A stretch of 64,000 bases of DNA, from positions 95,705,930-95,769,929 of the forward strand of contig OY282560.1 of NCBI GenBank assembly GCA_958295665.1, read 5' to 3'. The position numbers were made by a program, and so were the translations under genes. Shown in pieces: positions 31,752 through 43,346 of the stretch. Source of the DNA: Tipula vernalis. Lineage: Eukaryota > Arthropoda > Insecta > Diptera > Tipulidae. Within the stretch, counting starts at the first letter, position 1, and each line of letters begins with the position of its first letter. A model generated the notes under the pieces. That model was not told the origin of the DNA. It was given only the letters and a program-made list of their open reading frames with translations, and ran no database searches.

Positions 31752-34416
31752 AGTCTGTTTCGTGCCAGATGAGGGCAGGTGCAAAGAAGATGAAGTACTG
31801 TCTCTTCCTCCTCTTCGTCCTTGCAACTACGACAGTACTCATGTGAGAAGACACCAAGTCTACTCGCATGCCTCCCTATGAGACAGTGCCCCGTAGTCAC
31901 TGCAATAACCACACTGATCTGACTTCGCTGAAGTGAAATCAGCTGTTTGGATCTCGCCAAGTCCAACTTTGGCCAGACCTGCCGAGTTATTACGCAAGAA
32001 GTTATACTTGACCATCTGTCATTCATCAGCTTGCTAGCTTCTTCCTGAAGCAGCAGTTTGCATACCGCAAGAGGCATTTCAATATCCTTTCTGCTTTCTG
32101 AGAAGTGGTCCATTGTACCACGTCGAGCCAGTTCATCAGCGTTTATATTCCCTGTACTTATGAAATGTCCTGGCACCCATAAAATGTGGATGTCGAACAG
32201 ATCTGCCATCTCGTTAAGAGATAAGAGACAGTTCTGGACTACTTTCGACGTGAGGAGGTGTGATTAAAGCGCTTTAATGGCAGGCTGACTGTCCGTATAT
32301 ATGCGAATATCACAAACTGATATTACATTATACCTCAACCAGTCTACGACTTCCTTTATGGCAGTTACTTCAGCTTGAAAAATGCTACAGTAGTCGGGGA
32401 GACGGAAGGAGAGATTTAACAGAAGTTCCTCGCAGAACACTCCAGCCCCGACTTTCCCGTCCCGTTTTGAACCATCAGTGAAGAAGTTTATAATTCCTGG
32501 TTCCAAAACTGCACCCATCATCCAGTCCTCCCTGGATGGGATCCTAGTCCGGAACTTTGTGTCAAAAGATGAGTGACGGGACAGTATAGTCGGTGGTCTT
32601 GGGAATTTGTTTGTTGCACAAAATAGATGAGTGCCCTGTATTGTTGCAGGTCCACATTAAGATGGATTTCAGCCGTATGGGAGTACAAGCTGCCAACTGT
32701 TTCCCCAAGATATCTAGAGGAGTCAAAAATAGCAGAGTCTCTAGTACCTGAGTGGATGTGCTCCTCAGTGCACCACTGATCCACAGAGAGATTGTTCTTT
32801 GAACTTTTGTTAACAGCTTTTGGTTGACAGTTTTGTCCAGAGCAGGCCACCAGACTATTATCCCATACAAGAGTATGGGTCTGACTACTGCGGTATAAAG
32901 CCAATGTACGATGCGGGGCTCCAGCCCCCATCCTTTCCCAATGGCATTTTTGCAAGAGTATAGCCAAAACGAGACCCAGAAACTTCGCTTCCACTGTAAA
33001 AGTCAAGCTGAACCCATTTAAAGTGGGAGGATCGATGTGAGGAAGTTTATATTTCCAAGGGAAGAGAACCAATTCGGTTTTGTGTGGGTTCACATTCAAC
33101 CCACAGCCATTAGCCCATAGTGAAAAAGTGCCCAGGGCATTCTGCATAAGCTCACTAACGGTGCCGGGATATTTACCACGGACACCAATAGCAAGATCAT
33201 CCGCATAGGCAACCACCTTGAAGCCACCGTCCTCTAGTCTCAGCAACACGTCATTTATGACCAAGTTCCAAAGTAGGGGGGACAGTATGCCACCCTGCAG
33301 TGTACCTCTGCTTGCAAATCTTCTGACGGAGGATTCCTCAAAACTGGCATTTATGATCCTGCCTCTTAGCATCTGATCTAACCAGTCCTTGAGTGATTCA
33401 TCCACTCCCAGATCTGAAAGTGCCCGAGTTATAGCCCCTGGAAGCACATTTTTAAAGGCCCCCTCAATATCCAAGAAGGTTACCATTGCGTAGTCTCTAT
33501 ATTCGAAAGATTTTTCAATGAAAAATACAAGATAATGAAGAGCAGTCTCTACAGATCTCCCCTTGCAATAGGCATGTTAAGATTTAGACAGCTTTTCTGA
33601 CACAATCGTGCCTCTAATATGAGCTTCTATTTGTCTTTCCAGTGCTTTAAAAAGGAAGGAAGACAAACTAATCGGTCTAAGGTCTTTGGGATTGCAGTGT
33701 GAGCGTTTTTCCGCCTTAGGTATGAAATCAACCTTCACTTCTGTCCATTTACTAGGAATGTGACATAGTTCTAAGCTGCCTTTGAAAATTACCTCTAACC
33801 AGGAAATTGTTAGATCCGTAGTTTGTTGAATATCCGCAGGGATAATACCATCGAGTCCAGGCGACTTAGATGGTTCAAAACTGTTTATCGCCCAAAGGAT
33901 CTTTTTTCTGCTAATAATTTGGCCTATGAGGCTACTAGCCCTTTTACCTACTGATGTGCTAGGTACAGATTCGGAACAACCTGAAAAATGAGTCTCCATC
34001 AGAAGTTCCAGCGATTCCGCACTATTAGTGGTCCATATCCCATCCGGCCGTTGAAGATAACTTGGGAAGGAGGGGCCAGTTGCTAGTACTTTGCGTAGCC
34101 TAGACATCTCCGAAGACTCCTGAATTTTGCCACAGTATAGTCTCCAAGAGCTGTTCTTGGCACTTCTCAATTGATATTTGTAAATTTTGAGGACTTCCTT
34201 ATAGGAGTCCCAGTCTAAAGCAGCTTTTGTTTTCCGTGCTGTTTTTGAAGAGTCTTTTGCATTTTCGACGTGTTTGTTGAATCTCCTTGGACCACCAGGG
34301 TGGCCGAGATTTACCCCTAGGCCTGCTAAGGGGACTAGAGCCCAGTACCGCTTCATTAAAAGAGCTGGACAACTCGTCGAATTCCTTGAGTGAGATCAAA
34401 AAAATTTCTGCAACCA
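31752..34416 (-). pseudogene. LOA family B pol: reverse transcriptase and RNase H
   Basis: Minus-strand pol of the host LOA element. PPWWSKEIQQTRRKCKRLF (near 34300) is the endonuclease-RT linker. RT follows with SPGLDGIIPADIQ, LRPISLSSFLFKALER, TFLDIEGAFKNV (motif A), GTLQGGILSPLLWN (motif B) and VVAYADDLAIGV (motif C, near 33205). RNase H: FTDGSKRDGKVGAGV, QAEVTAIKEV and IYTDSQPAIKAL provide the Asp-Glu-Asp triad, with NADELARRG as the final part. A CRSCKDEEEEETVLHLLCTC knuckle ends it. Frame changes at about 34260, 33585, 32900, 32518 and 32264 show several lesions, so it is a pseudogene although every catalytic motif survives. The last residues lie beyond the R1 insertion at 27960-28055. 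Confidence 0.88.
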
Positions 34417-34680
34417 AACCACATCGCCGATAAGACAGCTAAAACGACACAACCACATCACCGGCAACACAAAATGGCCGGCACAACCGTATCGCCTCGA
34501 CGACGATATCGCTGTTGACCGACAGTTGACCGACACACACGTCGCAAATATGACAGATGGTTGACATAACCGTATCGCCAAAAAAACCGATATGGGTAAC
34601 ATAGTGTTGTGCAGAATTTTCGCACGAGTTAGAGTAAATTCGGTGAATGGCGGCGAACTTTCCTTTCGGCGATGTGGTTG
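34417..34680. repeat. Inverted-repeat segment, candidate MITE
   Basis: AACCACATCGCCGA at 34417-34430 faces its complement TCGGCGATGTGGTT near 34666-34679. Related ACCACATCACCGG and CCGTATCGCC strings lie between. It abuts the truncated LOA copy. No duplication confirmed. Confidence 0.5.
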
Positions 34681-35780
34681 TGTGTTCTTGATGTAAGAAG
34701 TTGTATCGGCATCTATCTTGCTTCAATTTGGTTACGTCGACCAACTGTCTCGTCGACCAGAGTTTTCCTAGCGACGGCGTGGCTCGTCAGTAATGTGGAG
34801 GTCGACTCTTTAGTTGACATGGTGCTCATAGCTGGGCTTTCGAAGTTGTTCCTCCTTAGGGAGGTGTGCTTTTGCTTCCCCTAGAGCTTTTCGATATTAA
34901 TAATTACTTGTTAAATTGCAGTAACCTGGCTTTATCGAGTAGAAGTGGTTATTTGAAAAGGGTTTGTTCGTCAATCCTTGTAAAAGTGGTATTGTTCCTT
35001 TCCTATATTGTTGTCATAAGTTGTATGATAAACTTACCATACAAGAGCAAATAATTGTAGAGCTAATACTGGTTTATTCCTCTCACATATCTGTCATTAT
35101 GAACAGCTAGGTCCAGCCCTTTTGTATTTTGATTCTTAAACTGCTTAACTTTTATTGTTGACGTCGCCTTTCAACATTCGGTTACTGTTAAATATTTTAT
35201 TTTAGTTTATTTTATAAGAGAATATTTTGAATTTCTAATGTACAGGTACTTTCTTCTGAAAACTTATATAACTGTCTCGTTAAATTGAATAGTTGACGAA
35301 GATCGACATATCCGAAACATGTACTTGTGTTAATTTATATACGTTATTAAATTAAATAAAGATTTTTTTATTTTTAAACCTTAAAACCGAGGCGTTAGCT
35401 GATAAGAAAATTAATAAAATTGATAAGGTTAAAATTATTGATAACTTGTTGCCTCAATGTGACACTTCTTTGGATTTATGGTTCTTTGGGTTGTTGGACT
35501 TTTTCTTAGAAGACACTCACTTGTGTTATCTTATAATATCTTACTACGATTTGTTGTTCAATGTTTCTGGTGGAAATGATTTCACTGATATAATTTGTGA
35601 TTGTAAATTCGCTGATAAATATATAAACATTATTTTGTGTGTACTGATAGTAAAAGAGTAAACAATTCGTTGAAAGTGATTAAATGAAAGAGTTCTGACT
35701 AAGTGAATGAGTTCACCGACTCATTGCTAAATTGAATTACTCCCAAATAGGCAAAGCTTCATGCTTCGTTGGTAAATATT
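34681..35780. other. No clear gene; possible ORF1 start of LOA B
   Basis: On the minus strand an ATG at 34831-34833 opens MSTMSTKESTSTLL and continues 40 codons to a stop near 34720, with balanced codon use unlike its neighbours. It might be the N-terminus of the LOA ORF1, displaced by the inverted-repeat segment. From 34900 the sequence is AT-rich, with an AATAAA at 35356; nothing else is recognised. Confidence 0.3.
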
Positions 35781-36540
35781 TTTTTAAGTAAAATCTACTT
35801 TATTTTCAACATAGTCTCCTTTTAGCTCGATACACTTACTCCAACGTTTTTCCAATTTCATTAAACCTTCTTTAAAATTTATTAAACTTCTCAAAATAAA
35901 CGTTCGTTTCAGCTATTACTTCATCATTTGACCCAAATCTCTTGAGAGGCTTGATCAGGTGAATATGGCGAATCGCAAAGCAATTCGAAGCCCAATTCAT
36001 CCAATTTTGCTGTGTTTTCCAAGATGAATGTGATGGTGCATGGTTATGATGGAAGAGGACTTTTTACTTCTTCAAATGTGGCCGTTTTTCCTTAATTTTT
36101 TTCTTCAAAGTCATGGTTCACCTGTGATGGTTTTCATAATGATTTCATAAACGTTTTCGGCCATTTCTGGTGTACCCCTTTTAGCCTTCCTGAACGTTCA
36201 GCATCACTTGTGCTTGTGCGGCCCCGTTTAAATTCATTTACCCCATTATAAACGTTTGTATTTGAAGGTGCATGTTCACCTAACACTATTTTCATGTCGT
36301 CGATTATTTCTTTTGGTTTTAAACCTTTTAAATGAAAGTATTTAATCACTGCTCGATGTTCATTTTTTCCATATTTAATAAACATCAAAGTGACTTTACC
36401 AAAATCACTCTTACCAAGAAACTATTCAATCAAAGTTATAAACATTTGACGGCTTTCGTTTAAAAGAACATACTTTACAACAAACAAAAGAAGTTGTTAT
36501 ACTAGTGCCGCATAGATGGCGTTATATACAGACTTATCAA
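35781..36540 (-). pseudogene. mariner transposase, internally deleted
   Basis: Mariner-family remnant on the minus strand. The N-terminal DNA-binding part at 36388-36180 is clear (EHRAVIKYFHLKGLKPKEI, VNEFKRGRTSTSDAERSGR). After a deletion of the middle, including the first catalytic Asp, the end of the catalytic core is recognisable at 36060-35820 (HHNHAPSHSS, then NWASNCFAIRHIHLIKPLKRFGS in a shifted frame). The element is far shorter than the usual 1.3 kb and is inactive. Inverted repeats could not be defined confidently. Confidence 0.75.
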
Positions 36541-37271
36541 TCCACCCTCGAATTAGTTATTTTATAATTCCCCTCGAGAAACAATCGAATATTTAGATTT
36601 CCACAGACTAACTGCAGACTCTCTCCTGTCACAATAAATTTGCCAATTTGAATGATGATTTAAGCCTAATTTGGGGTACATCTGAAATGGTTTCTATGTA
36701 TATAGGCTAAATTACCACATCGCCTATCTCAACGACAAAAATGTTACATAAAGTTATCATTGGCTGGCCAGTATATGGAGGAATGTATGACAAATTGGTG
36801 AAAAAATGGTGTATGAGAACGAACATTTTACGGAACAAATTGGTCTGTTATTGGTGGAATATTTTGTAAAATTTTCGAGTTATCCGCCCAAATATGTCGA
36901 AAAGTTCCCTGCAATCATTTTGTCACACAAAATAACGAACATTTGTGATAAATTGGTGACCAAAAGATTTTTTTTTCATAAAACGTCCGTATTAGTATAT
37001 CTTTTTGTGAGTAAAGGTAACTTACATTTTCTGAGAAATTGGAGTAAAATTTTGTGTTTATTTTGGTTACTCGAGTTTTTACGAGTACACTTAGAATTTG
37101 ATTTTTATAAGGAAAATTGAAAATTTTTTGGATTAAAGAAAAGTTACAAAATTATGATCAGTTACTCTGTTTTGTAGCCAAAATCCAAATCGAATCATCG
37201 TTCATTTTTTTTAATGTTTTTTGCTTTATTTAAGAGATAGCACCTGATATTAACAGGATAGCCTATCCTGT
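36541..37271. other. AT-rich interval, no gene recognised
   Basis: No coding or transposon signal found apart from a TACCACATCGCCTATCTC string near 36715 that recalls the inverted repeat at 34417. Confidence 0.5.
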
Positions 37272-38318
37272 TCACTCAATTTTGCAGTACATTAATTGTT
37301 TGTGGCTGTATTTCTCGAATAGCTCGATAGATGTTTTCGTTAAGTTCGTCAATTCGTTGTGTATGGTTGGAGAAATAACGATCCTCTTTAACTGTTCCCC
37401 ACAAAAGTGGACTTTTTTTAAGAGCTTCCTTACACCAGCCGCTGAACAGTCTTCATTTTCACCAACAATTCGTTTCAAATTGAGCACAGTTTAACTATAT
37501 AGTACTCACTTTCAAAATATTGCTCAATATTTCCCAGTTTTCTGTTGAAACTATACCCACTTTAAAAAGAAATCAACAGATGGCCCACCTTCTATTTAAA
37601 AATAATTTTTTTACCTCCTTTAATCCCCCCTCCCCTTCAAACAAGCCTACATTCGTCGAGAAAACTATCATCAATTTTAAGACGATTGAACAACGACGAC
37701 CACAAAGTTCTTCATTCGATGGGATGTAACGTTTACCGTGGGTTGATAAATTCTCATTGGCTAAATTTTCAACCATTTTTACTTTAGTTTTTTTGTCCAC
37801 ATCATCGTCAAACAGTGACAATACAGATAATTAATCAGTCAAATACCATAAATGCAGGCTAAACTTTGGTAAAACTGCTTATGAGATGCTGTTATCAACT
37901 TTTTCGAAAGCTGACATCGAATTCAAAAACACAAATCCTGGTAAGGCGGTTTTACTGCCAAAATGCATTGGATCCATGGCTTGACATATGATGTCACGAT
38001 GAAGAAGGAAACGTCTAACAGTTCCACCTTATCCTTGTTCGTAATTTGCAATTAAGCACTAAGTAGTGATATTTTCAGAGAATAAATCGCTCTCGCCATC
38101 CACCGGGCTAAAAATATAACAGAAACCTCAATCAACTCGCGATAGTTATCCCTGACTATTTCTTTGGTCAGTTCAGTTCGGTAAAACTCAATCAAATTAT
38201 CAATTTCGGATACAGTCAGATGCAATGTGAGCTTTTCTCTAAAGCACTGTATTTTATCGGGATCGACACTTTTGCAGTTATCTCGCAACTTTATTTCAAA
38301 CACGCTTTTTAACATCAA
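37272..38318 (-). pseudogene. Unclassified transposase-like remnant
   Basis: Three collinear minus-strand pieces look like one decayed protein. 38318-38052 has a helical segment KIQCFREKLTLHLTVSEIDN then FYRTELTKEIVRDNYRELIE...RWMARAIYSLKI. 37821-37573 has LSLFDDDVDKKTKVKMVENL. 37487-37272 has LKRIVGENEDCSAAGVRKLL. Composition and spacing suggest real, once-constrained coding sequence with frame breaks. I recall similar uncharacterised, multicopy proteins in other arthropods but cannot name the superfamily. No inverted repeats were located. Confidence 0.45.
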
Positions 38319-38929
38319 CTCCTAGACGTGAGGCGGCAGATATTTCTGCTTCTTATTTTGATATTTCAAATGTTATATTTAATCAGAAAGTTAACGTATT
38401 GCATTACGTAAATAATCATATATTATTGCTTAAAAATTATCGTGTTGATGGCATTTTTTTATGTACATACATATATTATTTTGCAGTTTAAATAATAATC
38501 ACTTCAAACAAAATGGAGCAATTTTTTAGTTATTTAAATTTATGCTAGAACAAAAAATAGTGGACACCGCTGGCCGCTTTTACTCCCGAGAGGGAACGGG
38601 TATGTTCCACATGCTTTGCCCAATGCGGAACAGTCAAACAAAATAATAGCTTTCGAGGCATTACCAACTCTGTCGTCGTTTACTTTTAACATCGCGCTGT
38701 ACAAAGTCCCGAGGGCCCTAAATTCCAGTAGGGTACCAAAGACTGACCCCGACTAAATTCTGAATCTAATTGAGTTCCCCCGCACGATATTTCTCAGGAT
38801 TACGATAAATTATTAAAAATAATTTAAAACTGGTTTCCATCATTCAAATATAAAAATATAAAGGGCTGAAACCTTACGAGGTGACACAGAACTTCGGTCT
38901 GTATTATGTGCGTTCGGGAGATTATATCA
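38319..38929. other. No gene recognised
   Basis: AT-rich up to 38560, then a GC-richer block (CTGGCCGCTTTTACTCCCGA, CCCGAGGGCCCTAAATTCC) without protein similarity that I recognise. Confidence 0.5.
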
Positions 38930-39200
38930 AGTCAACTCAAACCAACTCCCGAATGAATCAATCCCTAACCGAACCCCTTAATCTCTTACTCAACCTAAAC
39001 TCAATCTCCAACTGAACTCCTTAATCCCTTTAAAATCTAACCTCAATATCCAACTCAATCTCCAACTCAACCTACAAAATCAATTCCTAACCCTACCCTC
39101 AACTTAGTCACCAAATCCACCCCAAATCAACTTTCAACTCAACAATCAACACAACCTCCAACTAAACCCCAAACTTGCTCCTCAACTTAACCCTAATTAT
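38930..39200. repeat. CCAACTCAA-rich low-complexity tract
   Basis: Strongly strand-asymmetric: C and A dominate in irregular CAACTC / CCTAACC words. A similar tract lies at 43695-43935 on the far side of the tandem array. It is not a regular telomeric array. Confidence 0.8.
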
Positions 39201-39539
39201 ATTTTCCTCGTTCAGTCTCCTACCTCCAACATTCGCATAGCTCCAACTTTGTAATGACGCCCACGGTTGTTGTCGTTTCTATCCCTGCTTTTTAAATAAA
39301 TTTCGCTTTATTTATAGTTCTGGGAATTGTTATTGACCTAATAAAAGAAAATTTGCTATAAAACGATTTGCAGACGGTAAAGCTTAATGCTTGTAGATCA
39401 ATCTTTCATAATACATTTTCATGTGATTATTTGAATATGTAGCGCAAAAAGTTGAAAAGTAAAAATCTGTAGTTTTAAGTAACGACTTAAGTAAGTACGT
39501 AAATCTTATCACCATAAGGTCGTAGCATCATAACATCAA

Positions 39540-39745
39540 ATCTTCTACCATCATACCACCACCATCATACCATCGTAACATCATAGCATCTTGAAATGAC
39601 ATCATCGTACAGTCTAATGATCGTAACAAAACACTATCGCACCATCTTACCGTCATACCATCATGTCATCACACAATCATAACATTATGGCATGGTGCAA
39701 TCACCATCACTATCACTATCACTATCACCATCAACATCACCATCC
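39540..39745. repeat. CAT/ATC-rich low-complexity tract
   Basis: Irregular ACCATCATAACATC words ending in a regular (ATCACT)n stretch just before the 107-bp tandem array. Confidence 0.85.
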
Positions 39746-40288
39746 TACTCTGCCATATTCCAGAACATAATCCAAAAATCATTTTAGAATCCCATTTCCA
39801 ACGCACATGTCAAATTTCATCATAATTGGTTGAGAAATGTACAAGTTCCCTCATATTGGCCATATTCCAGAACTTCATCCAAAAATCTTTAGAATCCCAT
39901 TTCCAACGCACATATCAAATTTCATCATAATTGTTTGAGAAATAGGCAAGTTCCATCATACTTGGCCTTATTCCAGAACTTCATCCAAAAATCATTGTAG
40001 AATCCCATTTCTAACGGTTGATAAATATGCAAGTTCCATCGTACTTAGCCATATTCCAGAACTTCATCCAAAAATCATTTGAGAATCCCATTTCCAACGC
40101 ACATGTCAAATTTCACCATAATCGGTTGAGAAATATACAAGTTCGCTCATATTGGCCATATTCCAGAACTTCATCCAAAAATCATTTTAGAATCCCATTT
40201 CCAACGCACATGTCACATTTCACCATAATCGGTTAAGAAATATACAAGTTCCATCATACGTGGCCATATTCCAGAACTTCATCCAAAT
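39746..40288. repeat. ~107-bp tandem repeat, left part
   Basis: CCATATTCCAGAAC starts at 39753, 39860, 39966, 40049, 40156 and 40264 (spacing 107, 106, 83, 107, 108). Each unit contains ATCATTTTAGAATCCCATTT and a CATAATTGGTTGAGAAAT-like block. The RAG1-like transposon inserted in the last unit; the array resumes at 43522. Confidence 0.9.
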
Positions 40289-40463
40289 CACGGTGTCCCG
40301 GAACCAAGTTTAAATGGGCCAAAACACCATTCTCACCCTTCGGCCATTGAAAGTTTCACCTTCGAGAAGTTCAAAAACGCAAAAATCAGCCAAATCCCCG
40401 GAGCCGTTTTCAAACAAACACAATTTTAAGATTTTTTGCGCCAAAAATGAGAAAATTCGAAAA
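40289..40463 (+). repeat. Left terminal inverted repeat of the RAG1-like transposon
   Basis: Heptamer-like CACGGTG at 40289-40295; 23 bases later, CCAAAACAC (40319-40327) resembles the RSS nonamer ACAAAAACC at six of nine positions. The nonamer comparison is weak and may be chance. Confidence 0.85.
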
Positions 40464-41062
40464 TCCGTTTTTTTTCTTTGGAATCCCTTAATCTACGTGT
40501 CCCTAATTCCTTTGAAGTTTTCTCCAAAGTTAAAAATACATTTTAAATCGCGCCTATAATTTTGCATGTATAATCGAATGAAATCATTGGTTGCTTGATC
40601 CAAAACCAACAAAAATGTTTATACAAGCCGTCTCGTTCGCTCCTTACACAGATCCTATCAAAAAAATGTACACTATATTTATTATGAATTTATCACCTAT
40701 ACTTATTTGTTTTGTGTATATATACTTTCTAATTTATTTATATGCATCACTAATACTACGCCTTAACGTACTTTTTTATATCTTAAGTGTTTGTACTGTT
40801 TGGCTTGTAAAAACATTTTTGTTGGTTTTGCTTGATCACACATAAAGGTGCGTCTGTGTGCGTAAAGCGCGTATTTTCAAATCATTGTTTCAAAAATACA
40901 CAGGAACCTAGAGGGGGTGTCATGCAGTAGTCGACCAGTCAATTTCAAAATAAAACATTAGCTGCGAATCGTTTACTAATAAAGTTCAGGTACGGAGTGT
41001 CGTCCGAGCTATATTCTTTGTGTGGTGTACATTAATTTGTTGCTTGTGTGAAAAAATTCAAA

Positions 41063-42929
41063 ATGCCGCGAAAGTCAAAAGACCATGCGCGAACTCATGA
41101 AGAGAACCGATCCGTAATCTGTTTGTTCTGTTTAAAGAAAAAGGACAAGATGTGGAATATTGTAGGCATATTGAAGAGTAGAATAAAAAATGTGGTAAAT
41201 ATTAATGTTGACGATAGTCGATATCCATCCGCTGTTTGTAGTACTTGCAAAATCGTTCTTTACAAATCCAGTAAACAAGGTTTCGAAGATCAACCCACGT
41301 TGTCTTTGCCGGACTATTCTGATTTCCCGGCACTTCCATGTGCAACCAGATCTCAGGATAACATACTTGTGAGTGCAATTTGTGTAAACTTGATGCGTTT
41401 CAACTCTGACCGACATAATTAAAAATAATTTATCGTTAAAAGAAAAGGAACAATTGACATCGTCAATATTGAAAGACATTTTAGTTGCACCACAAAACTC
41501 AACAAAACAAGGACAGTTGTGTTTATCACAGAAAAGAGGGAAAAAAGTACCAGTGTTAGTGAATACAAACAATGTTGCCATCATTTCGGGAACACAATCA
41601 CTCGCAGCAACCGATATTTTAAAAATCAGTACAGATTTAGGTCTGTCGACAAGAAAAACAAATTCGCTGACTGCTGCGTTGCGAGTTGGTGCTGGGAAGA
41701 GGAAAATATTCCAACCCAACTTAAGACAGGACTTCTTTTTGTCAAATCATCGTCTTGATTCCTTTTTCGAGTCTCGATTTTGCGAAGTGGTGAATACCAA
41801 AAATTCCCGAGCGATAAAAAGATCTGAATGTTTTGTGTATTGGAATGATGTGCCAGGATTGGTTGACTATATTAAAGAAAAAAAAGCATTGCAGGAAGTG
41901 GATTTGAAATTCGGTCTTGACGGTGGCGGCGGATTTTTGAAAATTTATTTATCTATTCAATTCAAATTTGATGAAGCTAATGTGAGGACAAGCCAGGAAA
42001 TTTAAGGATTCGGGTGTAAGGAAATTGATCATTTTTGGAATTATTTCTGATACGCAAGAAAACTACATGAATGTTCGAACTCTCTGGTCTTGTCTGAATT
42101 TGCAATGCATTAACCCAATCATTTCTATGGATCTGAAACAAGCCAATATCATGACTGGTGTTATGGCGCATTCTTGCCATTTTCCGTGTACGTGGTGTAC
42201 CGCATCGAAAGACCTTTTAAATATGTGCGAAAATTACAGAACCATCGGTACCTGCCGTGAAAATTCAGAGGCCTTCAAAAATACCGGCAGTAAAAAAACT
42301 AATTCCAAGAATTTCCACAGTAACATCCACGAGCCTATATTTAAAGGAAACCCAGACAAGCTGATCATCGAAATAATCCCTCCACCTGAACTTCATCTGA
42401 TGTTGGGAGTTGTAAACACCCTGTATAACCACATGCTGAAAGAATTCCAGCACGATGCCGAAGAATGGGCTAAGTCCTGCAATGTATCCAAAGATTTCGT
42501 ACATGGGGCTTCCGCTTTTGCTGGAAATGCCTGCAAAATTTTGTTAAACAGAATAGATATTCTTCGGGCAAAATGTACCATCCATTGTTTGAAGTATGTC
42601 AAATGTTTTAGTGACTTTTCAAATGTCGTGAATTCGTGTTTTTCAACTTTTCTTGACGAAAAATTTGAGGTTTATGTTTTGTAATTCAAAACAAGTTATC
42701 TAGACCTGGGAATCTCAACCACTCCGAAAGTTCATGCCGTTTTTTTCACTTGCCATATTTTTGCCGCAAAATGGACTGTGGACTCGGTTACTATAGCGAA
42801 CAAGCGATGGAGCCCGTTCATCACGACTTCAAAAATATATGGGTGAATTACAAAGTAAATCGCACACATCCAGATTATAATACTAAACTACTGAGAGCTG
42901 TACGGGAATATAACTTCCGTCATGTTTAA
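41063..42929 (+). pseudogene. RAG1/Transib-like transposase, frameshifted
   Basis: Candidate cut-and-paste recombinase of the enclosing element. The start MPRKSKDHARTHEENRSV follows the longest upstream non-coding stretch. The N-terminal cysteine domain has ICLFC, then VNINVDDSRYPSAVCSTCKI, SLPDYSDFPALP and, after a frameshift near 41365, TCECNLCKLDA. This recalls the RAG1 N-terminal zinc region and the mollusc N-RAG-TP element. The catalytic region has KFGLDGGGGFLKI (candidate first Asp), frameshift near 42005, SMDLKQANIMTGVMAHSCH (candidate second Asp), PCTWC, LMLGVVNTLY, a stop near 42682, then GLGYYSEQAME (candidate Glu). About 620 codons in all, much shorter than vertebrate RAG1. Three lesions make it inactive. 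Alignment is by eye. Confidence 0.75.
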
Positions 42930-43346
42930 AGAATGATTTTTTTTCCAATTTTTGGGTAATTCAAACAAAAAAACTTCAAATAAATTCCGTCATTTGATTT
43001 CGATATACATCTTTCCTCACCATCGATATATTTTTCTATTCAATGGTCATTTTTGTAATAGATTTCATAATGAAGTTTCATCGATTTGTGAATAAAGATT
43101 CACTTTTTACAAGCTCATCACATGATTTTTTAATATTTCCAAAAGGCAAACACTTATTAGTATTCCAGTAGATGGCGTTTTACAAACAATTCAAGGCGTT
43201 CATTCCAATATCGATCACGAAAAAAACTTGATTTTTATTGAAATTTAGTTCAAGCTGACTGCTTTTTTTGTATTCCTAGAAGTTTTTGTTCGCATTCTTG
43301 CAAAAAAGAGCCATATGGAGAAAAATTGAAAATTCAAAAAAAATTT

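Larger units (their letters stand above)
27868..34416 (-). mobile_element. LOA-clade retrotransposon, family B, split by an R1-clade insertion
   Basis: Minus-strand LINE: RT and RNase H at 34416-31752, then a 3.7-kb R1-clade insertion (28065-31742). The coding sequence then resumes at 28055 (LFKDLTDLCRMDVRSIQRF) and a 3' UTR follows, ending GGCGCCACCCAAACCTAAC-like on the minus strand near 27868. The joined reading frame across the insertion is continuous when one copy of the duplicated AGAAACTTT is removed. The 5' part (endonuclease) is missing; the upstream edge at 34416 abuts an inverted-repeat segment. Confidence 0.88.

Noticed and set aside
34439..34744. Coding frames in the 34.4-34.7 kb segment
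   Set aside because: They overlap the inverted-repeat segment in several frames without domain similarity.
38930..39200. Telomeric repeat tract (CCTAACCC words)
   Set aside because: No regular unit; words vary in length and flies generally lack such telomeric arrays.
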